From assembly GCF_004193175.1 (NCBI RefSeq), contig NZ_SAUH01000001.1:4683501-4747500 (forward strand): a stretch of DNA of 64,000 bases. Direction: 5' to 3'. The translations under genes and the position numbers were made by a program. The DNA is from Streptomyces sp. RFCAC02 (GTDB taxonomy: Bacteria > Actinomycetota > Actinomycetes > Streptomycetales > Streptomycetaceae). Under the pieces are notes generated by a model. The model was given only the letters and a program-made list of their open reading frames with translations, did no database searches and had not been told where the DNA came from. Below are positions 56,873-64,000 of this stretch, in pieces; the stretch's first letter is position 1; each line of letters starts with the position of its first letter.

Positions 56873-56894
56873 CCGGCCGGGGCGGCCCGGCCGG
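56873..56894 (+). terminator. Hairpin after frr
   Basis: A perfect nine-bp G/C stem (CCGGCCGGG with its complement) and four-base loop, eight bases after the frr stop. Confidence 0.55.
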
Positions 56895-56929
56895 CGCCCG
56901 CCATCGCGAGGACGAGGACGCACCCAACC

Positions 56930-57979
56930 GTGAACGAATCTCCCTGGGGACCGCCCCGGGCCACCGGTTACGTCACGCCGGGCCAGCCGGCACCGGCCGG
57001 GCCGGCGACCCGGCCCCTGCCGCAGCAGGCCGCGCCCGGCGGTCCGCGGACCGTGCCGGTGCCGTCGGCACCGGCACGGTCCGCGGTGCCCGCCCCGGCG
57101 GGTCCCGTGCATGATGCGGCGCCGGCGGCGCAGACTCGGCCTATGACGGAGCAGCAGCCCAGGAAGCGCGCGGGCCGCAACCTGCGCGCGGCGATCGGGG
57201 TCGGGGTCGGGCTCGGCGCGGTGGTCGTCGTCTCCCTCTTCGTCTACAAGCCGGTCTTCGTCGGCGTCATAGCGGTGGCCGTGGTGGTCGGGCTGTGGGA
57301 GCTGTCCTCCCGGTTCGCCGAGCGCAAGGACATCCATGTGCCGCTCCCGCCACTGGCGGTGGGCGGCGCCGCCATGGTCGTGGCCGGCTACCTCGGCGGC
57401 ACGGAGGGCGCGTGGGTGGCGACGGCGCTGACGGCGCTCGCGATCCTGCTGTGGCGGATGTTCGGACCGCCGGACAACTACCTGCGCGACGTGACGGCCG
57501 GCATCTTCACGGCGCTGTACGTGCCGTTCCTCGCCACCTTCGTGGCGCTGATACTGAGCGCGGACGACGGGCCGCGGCGGGTGCTGACGTTCCTGCTGCT
57601 GACCGTCATCAGCGACACGGGGGCGTACGCCGTGGGCTGGCGGTTCGGCCGCCGCAAGCTGGCGCCGCGCATCAGCCCCGGGAAGACGCGCGAGGGCCTG
57701 CTCGGGGCCGTCACGTTCGCCATGGCCGCCGGTGCCGTCGTGATGCCGCTGCTGATCGACGGCGGCACGTGGTGGCAGGGCCTCGTCCTCGGCCTCGGTG
57801 TCTCGGCCAGCGCGACGCTGGGCGACCTCGGCGAGTCCATGATCAAGCGGGACCTCGGCATCAAGGACATGGGCACCCTGCTCCCCGGGCACGGCGGGAT
57901 CATGGACCGGCTCGACTCCATACTGCCGACCGCCCCCGTGGTGTGGCTCCTGCTGCTGGCCTTCGTCGGCGCCGGCTGA
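56930..57979 (+). CDS. cdsA: Phosphatidate cytidylyltransferase
   Basis: Makes CDP-diacylglycerol for phospholipids in the membrane. The 349-residue protein starts from GTG ([15 protein letters not shown]). Its first 75 residues are a Pro/Ala-rich cytoplasmic extension; about eight membrane helices follow. The C-terminal signature ([19 protein letters not shown], then [11 protein letters not shown]) is intact. It is in the same direction as frr and rlmN. Confidence 0.95.
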   Translation: MNESPWGPPRATGYVTPGQPAPAGPATRPLPQQAAPGGPRTVPVPSAPARSAVPAPAGPVHDAAPAAQTRPMTEQQPRKRAGRNLRAAIGVGVGLGAVVVVSLFVYKPVFVGVIAVAVVVGLWELSSRFAERKDIHVPLPPLAVGGAAMVVAGYLGGTEGAWVATALTALAILLWRMFGPPDNYLRDVTAGIFTALYVPFLATFVALILSADDGPRRVLTFLLLTVISDTGAYAVGWRFGRRKLAPRISPGKTREGLLGAVTFAMAAGAVVMPLLIDGGTWWQGLVLGLGVSASATLGDLGESMIKRDLGIKDMGTLLPGHGGIMDRLDSILPTAPVVWLLLLAFVGAG

Positions 57980-57994
57980 GGCGGCACCGGGCGG

Positions 57995-58013
57995 GCCGGA
58001 CGGCCGGTCCGGC
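57995..58013 (+). terminator. Hairpin after cdsA
   Basis: GCCGGAC and GTCCGGC pair around a five-base loop, 16 bases after the cdsA stop and 23 before rlmN. Confidence 0.5.
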
Positions 58014-58035
58014 GATCTGCGACACTGGCAGGACC

Positions 58036-59145
58036 ATGCCTGCACCTGGAGAACTCACCTTCATCGCGCCGCGCGGGGCCGCCAGGCCGCCGCGGCACCT
58101 CGCCGACCTCACGCCCGCCGAGCGCCGGGAGGCCGTCGCCGCGCTGGGGGAGAAGCCGTTCCGCGCGCGCCAGTTGTCGCAAGCCTACTTCGGCCGCTTC
58201 ACCGCGGACCCGGCGGACTGGACGGATGTCCCGGCGGCCGCCCGTGAGCGGCTCGCGGCCGAGCTGCTGCCGCCGCTCATGACCGAGGTGCGGCACATCA
58301 CGTGCGACGAGGGCGCCACCCGCAAGACCCTGTGGCGCCTGCACGACGGGACGCTCGTCGAGTCCGTGCTGATGCGCTACCCGGACCGGGTGACGATGTG
58401 CGTCTCGTCGCAGGCCGGGTGCGGCATGAACTGCCCCTTCTGCGCCACGGGGCAGGCCGGCCTCGACCGCAACCTGTCGACCGCCGAGATCGTGCACCAG
58501 ATCGTGGCCGGGATGCGGGCGCTGCGCGACGGCGAGGTGCCGGGCGGCCCAGCGCGCCTGTCGAACATCGTCTTCATGGGCATGGGCGAGCCGCTCGCCA
58601 ACTACCGCAGGGTCACCGGCGCGATCCGGCGGCTGACGGACGCCGCGCCGGACGGGGTGGGCCTGTCCCAGCGCGGGATCACCGTGTCGACGGTGGGGCT
58701 CGTGCCGGCGATGCGGAAGTTCGCCGAGGAGGGCTTCTCCTGCCGTCTCGCCGTCTCGCTGCACGCGCCCGACGACGAGCTGCGCGACACCCTCGTCCCG
58801 GTGAACACGCGCTGGAAGGTCCGCGAGGTCCTGGACGCCGCCTGGGAGTACGCGGAGCGGTCGGGCCGCCGCATCTCGATCGAGTACGCGCTCATCCGTG
58901 ACATCAACGACCAGGCGTGGCGGGCCGACCTCCTCGGCCGGCTGCTGAAGGGCCGCGGCGCGCACGTCAACCTGATCCCGCTGAACCCGACGCCGGGCTC
59001 GAAGTGGACGGCCTCGCGCCCGGAGGACGAGCGGGCGTTCGTCGCGGCGCTGGAGGCGCGGGGCGTGCCGGTCACCGTGCGGGACACGCGGGGCCAGGAG
59101 ATCGACGGCGCCTGCGGCCAGCTCGCGGCGGTGGAACGGGCCTGA
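58036..59145 (+). CDS. rlmN: 23S rRNA (adenine(2503)-C2)-methyltransferase RlmN
   Basis: Radical-SAM enzyme that methylates A2503 of 23S rRNA and A37 of some tRNAs. The 369-residue protein has the cluster motif [15 protein letters not shown] (CX3CX2C) and the [11 protein letters not shown] segment. The C-terminal cysteine in DGACGQL acts as acid/base. The ATG at 58036 gives [14 protein letters not shown]. Confidence 0.95.
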   Translation: MPAPGELTFIAPRGAARPPRHLADLTPAERREAVAALGEKPFRARQLSQAYFGRFTADPADWTDVPAAARERLAAELLPPLMTEVRHITCDEGATRKTLWRLHDGTLVESVLMRYPDRVTMCVSSQAGCGMNCPFCATGQAGLDRNLSTAEIVHQIVAGMRALRDGEVPGGPARLSNIVFMGMGEPLANYRRVTGAIRRLTDAAPDGVGLSQRGITVSTVGLVPAMRKFAEEGFSCRLAVSLHAPDDELRDTLVPVNTRWKVREVLDAAWEYAERSGRRISIEYALIRDINDQAWRADLLGRLLKGRGAHVNLIPLNPTPGSKWTASRPEDERAFVAALEARGVPVTVRDTRGQEIDGACGQLAAVERA

Positions 59146-59194
59146 TCCGTAAGGGGCGCGGGTGGGCAACACCGCGTCCCTCCTTCGCGGATCA
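59143..59194. terminator. Two-part hairpin between rlmN and the DUF7919-like gene
   Basis: Outer seven-bp stem (TGATCCG at 59143-59149 with CGGATCA at 59188-59194) and inner nine-bp stem (59153-59161 with 59172-59180, one G-U). It lies between convergent genes and includes the rlmN stop codon. Confidence 0.65.
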
Positions 59195-59202
59195 CGGGCG
59201 CC

Positions 59203-59622
59203 TCAGCCGGTGGCCCTCCGGCCTGCCATGACGGCGTCGATGAAGGCGTCCGGCGGCCGGTAGCGGTGCGCCGTCACGTAGTGCAGCACGAGGGTCGGCG
59301 CGATGAGGAGGGTGCCGTCGGGCGCGGCCACCCTGACCTCCGCCGTCCCGAGGGTGACCGGCACGCCGCCCACGGCCGTCCTGACGGGCTTCCCCGGCGC
59401 GGCGCCGGGGCGGTGCCACAGGCCGCACGGGTGGAATCCGCGGGTGACGGCCCGGCGGTCGTCCCGGCACAGCAGGGCCAGCGCCTCGGTGAAGGCGGGC
59501 GGTACCGCGCCCTTCGGATGGCGGTGGAAGGGAGCGAGCCACCCGACGTTCAGGGCGTGCACGCCGGGCTGGACGGTCTCCGGGAGGTAGGAGTAGGGGG
59601 ACAGGTCGGTGTAGTGGGTCAC
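59203..59622 (-). CDS. DUF7919-like protein, candidate immunity protein of the RHS locus
   Basis: A 139-residue soluble protein starting MTHYTDLSPYSYLPETVQPG from a GTG that overlaps the stop of the RHS gene by four bases (GTGA). It contains LNVGWLAPFHRHPKG and FHPCGLWHRPGAAPG, with two His-Pro-type motifs, and ends in a helix. I believe it belongs to the DUF7919 family from the N-terminal YTDLSPYSYL pattern, but cannot confirm this. A small gene coupled to the 3' end of an RHS gene is the classic place for an immunity gene. No function is proven. Confidence 0.82.
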   Translation of the reverse strand: MTHYTDLSPYSYLPETVQPGVHALNVGWLAPFHRHPKGAVPPAFTEALALLCRDDRRAVTRGFHPCGLWHRPGAAPGKPVRTAVGGVPVTLGTAEVRVAAPDGTLLIAPTLVLHYVTAHRYRPPDAFIDAVMAGRRATG

Positions 59623-62600
59623 ACGATGCTCCGGCAGGCGGACCAGTGGACCAGACCGAGGTTCGGCTGTAGCAGTTCCGACAACCGTACCGGCGAGTCC
59701 ACGGTGAACGGGTCGCCGTAGGCTTGCATATCGGCGTCCAGCGGATAAAGGCGGTAGTTCGGGATGCGGGTGCCCGGTCCGGCGATTTCGACGGGCACGG
59801 CGTTGACCGAACCCACCATCTGACCTCTGTCGAAAATGGCCACCGGCCCGCCGAGGTTCACCGAGATGCCGTCCTGGTACGACAGGGCCTCACCGTGGCG
59901 TGAGTAGAAGGCGATGGCCGTCCCTTCCGGAACCACGGTGGTACGGCGGAAGAGCGACCACCGGGGGAAGCCGCCGTGGCCGTCGAACACCAGCTGGCGG
60001 TCCGGGCGTCCCCAGGGCATGCGGGCGCGGTAGGGGGTGGGGGAGCAAGGGGTCAGGCCGAGCGGGTCGGCCAGCTCCTGCGGGCGGGGTACGTAGGCGA
60101 CGGGGTTCGGTGCGGGGGACAGGCCGAGGGGGTCGGCCGAGGCGTACCGGCCGGTCGCGGGGTCGTAGTGGCGGTGCAGGTTGTAGTGCCAGCCGGTCTC
60201 CGCGTCGGCGTACTGGCCCGGGAAGCGCAGCGGAGTTGAGGCCGTGGCGCCGCTGCCGGTCGTCGTGAGGCCCCAGTGCGTGGCGTCGGACTGCCACGCG
60301 AGGGCGCCGTCGTCGGTGATGAGGGCGGTCGGGGAGCCCACGAGGTCGGTGAGCAGCGCGTGGAAGCGTTCGCGTACGGCGTCGTCGTTCGCCCGGTCGG
60401 TCTGGGCGACGGGGATCAGGCCGTCGAAGTCCCAGCTCACGGTACGGCCGGGCAGGCCGGGGCCGGTGGTGGTCTCCTCGACCAGGACGGACCCGGACCA
60501 GGTGAAGGCGGTGCGCTCGGCGACCGTGCCGTCCGGAGCCAGGCGTTCCTTGGCGGTCCGTCGGCCGAACGGGTCGTAACGGTACTGCCACACCGTGCCG
60601 TCCGGTGTGGTGGTGGAGGTGAGACGGTCCTCGGCGTCCCAGGTGTACCGCCAGGCGGTCGGAGAGCCCTCGCGGCGCCGTTCCACGATGCGGCCCTCCG
60701 CGTCGTGGGTGCAGTGGAACCCACCGGCGCGCACCAGGCGCGTGCCGTCGAGGACGCGGGGGCCTGCGGCGGTGTCGTCGTGGTGGGCGGTGGACCAGTC
60801 GGCGTGGGTCTGGTTGCCGGCCGCGTCGTAGGCGTACCGCTCGTGCCGGTCCGGAGCGTCCACAGCGGTGACGCGGCCCTCGGCATCTGCCGTGAGGACG
60901 GCCGTGCCGAGGATGTCGTCCCCGACGGTGACGGGGCCGCGCCCGGCGCCGTACGACCAGGTGCGGCGGTGGGTGGTCCGGTCCGCGGCCGTGACCGTCT
61001 GGCCGGTGCGGCGGGCCAGGGCGTCCCACTCGTGGGCGATCGTGGCGCCCGTGTCGAGCGTGCGGAGGGTCTCGCGGCCGGCGGCGTCGTGGGTGAGGCG
61101 GAGGGTACGGGTGCCGGAGGTCATGGCGGTGGGGGCGCCGGCCGTGTCGTAGGCCCAGGCAGTGCGGTGGCCGGACGGGGTGGTTCTGGCCAGGACGCGA
61201 CCGAGGGGGTCGTACGTCTGCGTGACCTTGGAGCCGGCGTTGGTCTCGGCGGTGACGCGGCCCAGGGCGTCGCGCTCCTGGCGGACCTCCGAGCCGGGTC
61301 CGGTGGCGCGGACGATCCGGCCCGCGGCGTCGAACGCGAAGTCCGTGCGGACGCCGTCCACGTCCTTGGCGGTGACCCGGCCGAGCGCGTCGTGCTGGTG
61401 GGTGACGGTCTGGCCGAGCGCGTTGACGCGGGCGGTCAGGCGTCCCGCGGCGTCGTGCCGGTAGGTGACGGTCCGGCCGTCGAAATCGTTTTCCGAGACG
61501 AGGCGGCCTGCGGCGTCGTGCCGGTAGGTCCATGTCCTGCCGTCGGGGCCGGTCACCCCGATGACGCGCAGCTCGGTGTCGTGGGTGAAACGATGTACCG
61601 CGCCGCCGGGCTTCGTCTCCGTCACGGTCACGTCGAACGGGCCGTACGTGTAGCGGGTCGTGGCGCCGGACGGGTCGGTGTGCGAGAGGCAGTTGCCCTC
61701 GGCGTCCCAGGTCCACGTCTCGCGGTTGCCGTGCGGATCGGTGTGCCACAGCGGTGAGCCGTCCGTCGTCCAGCCCATCTGGTGCACCGCGCCGAGCGGG
61801 TCTGTGATGCTCACGGGCCTGCCGAACGCGTCCCGCTCGTAGCGCACCGTCCCGCCCGACGGATCGGTCACGGCCATGGTCAGGCCGGCCGCGTCGGTCT
61901 CCGTGCGGGTGGTGCCGCCGAGGGGATCGGTGACGGACGCCAGCCGGCCGCCAGGCGCCCAGGACCAGCGCGTGACGTGTCCCGCCGGGTCCGTGAGGGC
62001 GGTCGGGTTGCCGTGGTCGTCGTACTCCTGGCGCCAGGTCGTGCCGTCCGCCTCGACGGCCAGCGTCTGCTGCCCGGCCGCGTTGTACTCGGCGCTCAGG
62101 ACGGCCCCGTCCGGGCGCACCATGCCGGTCATGTCGCCGTTGTCGTCGTAGGAGTAGGCGGTGGTGTGGCCGAGAGGATCGGTGATCGACAGGAGGCGGT
62201 CGTAGCGGTCCGTGGTGCGGTGCATCGTTCCACCGAGCGGATCGGTCTCGGCGACGAGCTGGTAGCAGTCGTTGAACTGGTAGACGGTGGTGTGGCCGAG
62301 GGAGTCCGTGAACAGCGTGCGGTGGTGGGCCTCGTCGTACTCGACGGTGCTGGCCAGGAACCCGCCGGTGCCGTCCGTGGCGACACAGCGGCCCGCTTCG
62401 TCGTAGGTGTATCGGTACACCATGCCGTTGCGGTCGGTCCAGCCGGTGAGCCGGCGGCGTCCGTCGTACGTCAGGCGCAGCGGACGGTCGTGCTCGGGGT
62501 CGTGGACCGCCGCCAGGTTGCCGCGCTCGTCGTAGGCGTAGCGGCGCAGGAGGGGCCGGTCGGGGGCGCTGAGGAGGCGGAGTTCGGTGACGCGTCCGTC

Positions 62601-64000
62601 GTGCGTGGTGATGCCGACGTGGTACCCCGCGTCGTGGACCAGGCCGGTCGGGGCGCCCTGCTCGTCGTACGTGACGCTGATCCGGTTGCCGTTGCGGTCG
62701 GTCAGGGCGGTGAGGGGGAGTTCGCCGCCCAGGCGGCCGGGGATGGGCGCGAAGTGCAGCGTGTGGCCGGTCGCGCGATCCGTGACGGTGAGCGGGCTGC
62801 CCGGCCCGTCCTCCCAGGCCAGGGCGTGACGGGGGCCTTCCACGGGCATGACCGGGGCGTCCGGCAGCGGGCGCGGGTAGTACAGCGTCATGCCGTCCTC
62901 GGCACACAGGCGCACGCCCTCCGCGTCGAGCACGAGCCGCTGGTCGAGGGTCGAGGCCCAGGAGCGGCCGAACCACGTACCCGAACGGACCGAGCTGCGG
63001 TGGTGGCGCCGCAGGACGAGCGGCAGCACACCGGGCAGGTCGACGTCCGTCGCGGACAGGACGACCTCACCCGTCGCCATGTCGATCGGGTCCGTGCGGC
63101 AGGTCAGGCCGCGGATGTCACGGCCCGCGCGCCGGATCGCGGGGCCGAGGCCACGCACGCCGGCCGACAGGCCGCGCATGCCGGTACGGGCGGCGGCGAG
63201 GCCGCCCTTGAGCCCCCGGGCGAGGCCGCCGAGGGTGGTGATGCCCTTCATGCCGGGGATGCAGTCGAGCAGCGCCAAGCCGACGTCGAGGAGGCCTGCC
63301 CTGCCCTGGCTGTACTTGATCAGTGTGTCGGCGAGGACGACGAGGGCGGCGGCGAGGACGACCCAGGCCAGCGGCCCGCCGATGATCATGACGACGATGC
63401 CGAGGACGGCGACGACCACCTTGCAGACGTCGACGATCGTGTCCCAGTTCTCCGACACCCAGTGGAAGGCGTCCTCCCACCACTTCCGGTTGTGGATGCC
63501 CGCGTCGGACGCCTCGTCGATGTCGCGGGCCGCGTTCCGGGCCGCCTCCTCGCGCATCTCCTTCGCCTGCTCGGCCAGCCGGCGCGCGGCGGTGAGACGT
63601 TCCTGCGCGTCGTCCACCCGGTCGCGCGCCGCGTGCCTGGCCGTCTCGGCCGCCGTCCGCTCGCGCGTCGCGGCACGCACCTCGCTGTCGTCCGGCGGCT
63701 CGGCGTCCGTCCGTTCGCCCGCACGCTCCAGACGGTTCACCTCGTCCCTGGTCTGCCAGACCTGCTCCCAGGCGGCGTTCAGGTCGGCCTGGGCCGCGGT
63801 GAGGTCGGCCTGCGCGGCGACGGCACGTTCCAGCGCGCGGTCGGCCTGGCCCTGCGCGGTCTCCAGCTTCGGCCAGTAGGTGTGGAGCGCCTGCGCGCAC
63901 AGGTCGTAGGAGTTCTGGAGCTTGGTGAGGTTGTCCGGGACGCCGTCGAACTCGTCGCGGAACGCCTCGGCCGACAGCCCCGACCAGTCCTGCACGGCGC
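59619..64000 (-). CDS. Giant RHS/YD-repeat polymorphic toxin-type protein, 5' end outside the window
   Basis: At least 1458 residues are visible (counted from a GTG at 63995), and the frame is open to the window edge. Order: WXG/T7SS-type start (WSGLSAEAFRDEFDGVP), helical coiled region (about 20-180), hydrophobic segment (about 191-227, VVVAVLGIVVMIIGGPL), DUF6531 (about 300-375), many YD repeats (for example YRHDAAGRL, about 430-1240), then the RHS core RFPGQYADAETGWHYNL and the cleavage-type ending ELADPLGL at about 1314. The last 144 residues are a different domain (VFDGHGGFPRWS, VPEGTAIAFYSRHG, GLVHWSAC), resembling the Stv putative adhesin/effector domain. Confidence 0.9.
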   Translation of the reverse strand, partial: AVQDWSGLSAEAFRDEFDGVPDNLTKLQNSYDLCAQALHTYWPKLETAQGQADRALERAVAAQADLTAAQADLNAAWEQVWQTRDEVNRLERAGERTDAEPPDDSEVRAATRERTAAETARHAARDRVDDAQERLTAARRLAEQAKEMREEAARNAARDIDEASDAGIHNRKWWEDAFHWVSENWDTIVDVCKVVVAVLGIVVMIIGGPLAWVVLAAALVVLADTLIKYSQGRAGLLDVGLALLDCIPGMKGITTLGGLARGLKGGLAAARTGMRGLSAGVRGLGPAIRRAGRDIRGLTCRTDPIDMATGEVVLSATDVDLPGVLPLVLRRHHRSSVRSGTWFGRSWASTLDQRLVLDAEGVRLCAEDGMTLYYPRPLPDAPVMPVEGPRHALAWEDGPGSPLTVTDRATGHTLHFAPIPGRLGGELPLTALTDRNGNRISVTYDEQGAPTGLVHDAGYHVGITTHDGRVTELRLLSAPDRPLLRRYAYDERGNLAAVHDPEHDRPLRLTYDGRRRLTGWTDRNGMVYRYTYDEAGRCVATDGTGGFLASTVEYDEAHHRTLFTDSLGHTTVYQFNDCYQLVAETDPLGGTMHRTTDRYDRLLSITDPLGHTTAYSYDDNGDMTGMVRPDGAVLSAEYNAAGQQTLAVEADGTTWRQEYDDHGNPTALTDPAGHVTRWSWAPGGRLASVTDPLGGTTRTETDAAGLTMAVTDPSGGTVRYERDAFGRPVSITDPLGAVHQMGWTTDGSPLWHTDPHGNRETWTWDAEGNCLSHTDPSGATTRYTYGPFDVTVTETKPGGAVHRFTHDTELRVIGVTGPDGRTWTYRHDAAGRLVSENDFDGRTVTYRHDAAGRLTARVNALGQTVTHQHDALGRVTAKDVDGVRTDFAFDAAGRIVRATGPGSEVRQERDALGRVTAETNAGSKVTQTYDPLGRVLARTTPSGHRTAWAYDTAGAPTAMTSGTRTLRLTHDAAGRETLRTLDTGATIAHEWDALARRTGQTVTAADRTTHRRTWSYGAGRGPVTVGDDILGTAVLTADAEGRVTAVDAPDRHERYAYDAAGNQTHADWSTAHHDDTAAGPRVLDGTRLVRAGGFHCTHDAEGRIVERRREGSPTAWRYTWDAEDRLTSTTTPDGTVWQYRYDPFGRRTAKERLAPDGTVAERTAFTWSGSVLVEETTTGPGLPGRTVSWDFDGLIPVAQTDRANDDAVRERFHALLTDLVGSPTALITDDGALAWQSDATHWGLTTTGSGATASTPLRFPGQYADAETGWHYNLHRHYDPATGRYASADPLGLSPAPNPVAYVPRPQELADPLGLTPCSPTPYRARMPWGRPDRQLVFDGHGGFPRWSLFRRTTVVPEGTAIAFYSRHGEALSYQDGISVNLGGPVAIFDRGQMVGSVNAVPVEIAGPGTRIPNYRLYPLDADMQAYGDPFTVDSPVRLSELLQPNLGLVHWSACRSIV

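Overview
The window is about 64 kb of very GC-rich DNA with dense, GTG/TTG-rich genes. The gene order is the conserved core-chromosome order of a Streptomyces: ndgR-leuCD, hupS, recG, coaD, rnc-mutM, smc, ftsY, nsdA, amtB-glnK-glnD, ffh, rpsP-rimM-trmD-rplS, a row of four signal peptidases, whiG, rpsB-tsf-pyrH-frr-cdsA-rlmN. NsdA, WhiG, a HupS-type HU with a lysine-rich tail and NdgR all point to Streptomyces or a very close relative. No rRNA, tRNA, CRISPR array, insertion sequence or prophage was seen.

Layout. 1-10.3 kb: the leucine isomerase genes with their divergent IclR-type regulator NdgR, nucleoid protein HupS, F420 guanylyltransferase CofC, phospholipid and cell-wall genes (plsC, gpsA, ddl), an Lrp-type sensor domain, thiamine genes thiL and thiD, and rpmB. 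10.5-21 kb: a FakA-like kinase, recG, a helix-turn-helix protein behind a promoter resembling the RecA-independent DNA-damage type, rsmD-coaD, a SepIVA-like coiled-coil protein, and the yceD-rpmF-rnc-mutM operon. 21-32 kb: a secreted CAP protein, acylphosphatase, smc, a GlcP-type sugar permease, ftsY, a lone prim-pol domain protein and nsdA. 32.4-38.4 kb: the nitrogen operon amtB-glnK-glnD, with a GlnR box in front, then ffh. 38.4-47.4 kb: an archaeal/eukaryotic-type prolyl-tRNA synthetase, an HExxH zinc protein, the ribosomal and tRNA-modification cluster, four type I signal peptidases and a DUF2469 protein. 47.5-53.1 kb: an M23 peptidase and a methyltransferase on the plus strand, then whiG, dprA, comM and yraN on the minus strand. 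This block looks inverted relative to the usual Streptomyces order, and a matched pair of DnaA-box-like motifs lies at each edge, in opposite orientation. 53.2-59.1 kb: rpsB-tsf-pyrH-frr-cdsA-rlmN. 59.2-64 kb: a small DUF7919-like gene overlapping the end of a giant RHS-repeat protein gene that runs off the window.

Three genes (ddl, whiG, yraN) are each put out of frame at a run of five C or G, and each is repaired by making that run six. This is either a repeated sequencing or assembly artefact or, less likely, real slippage. In particular, whiG is split exactly between sigma regions 2 and 3.

The most interesting accessory locus is the RHS gene. It has a WXG-like N-terminal region, a hydrophobic segment, DUF6531, YD repeats, an RHS core ending in the DPLGL cleavage-type motif, and a variable C-terminal domain of lower GC, followed by a four-base-overlapping candidate immunity gene. 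Several genes (including thiD, the SepIVA homologue, acyP, smc, proS and the first signal peptidase) have a TANNNT hexamer six to eight bases before the start codon, which suggests leaderless transcripts.
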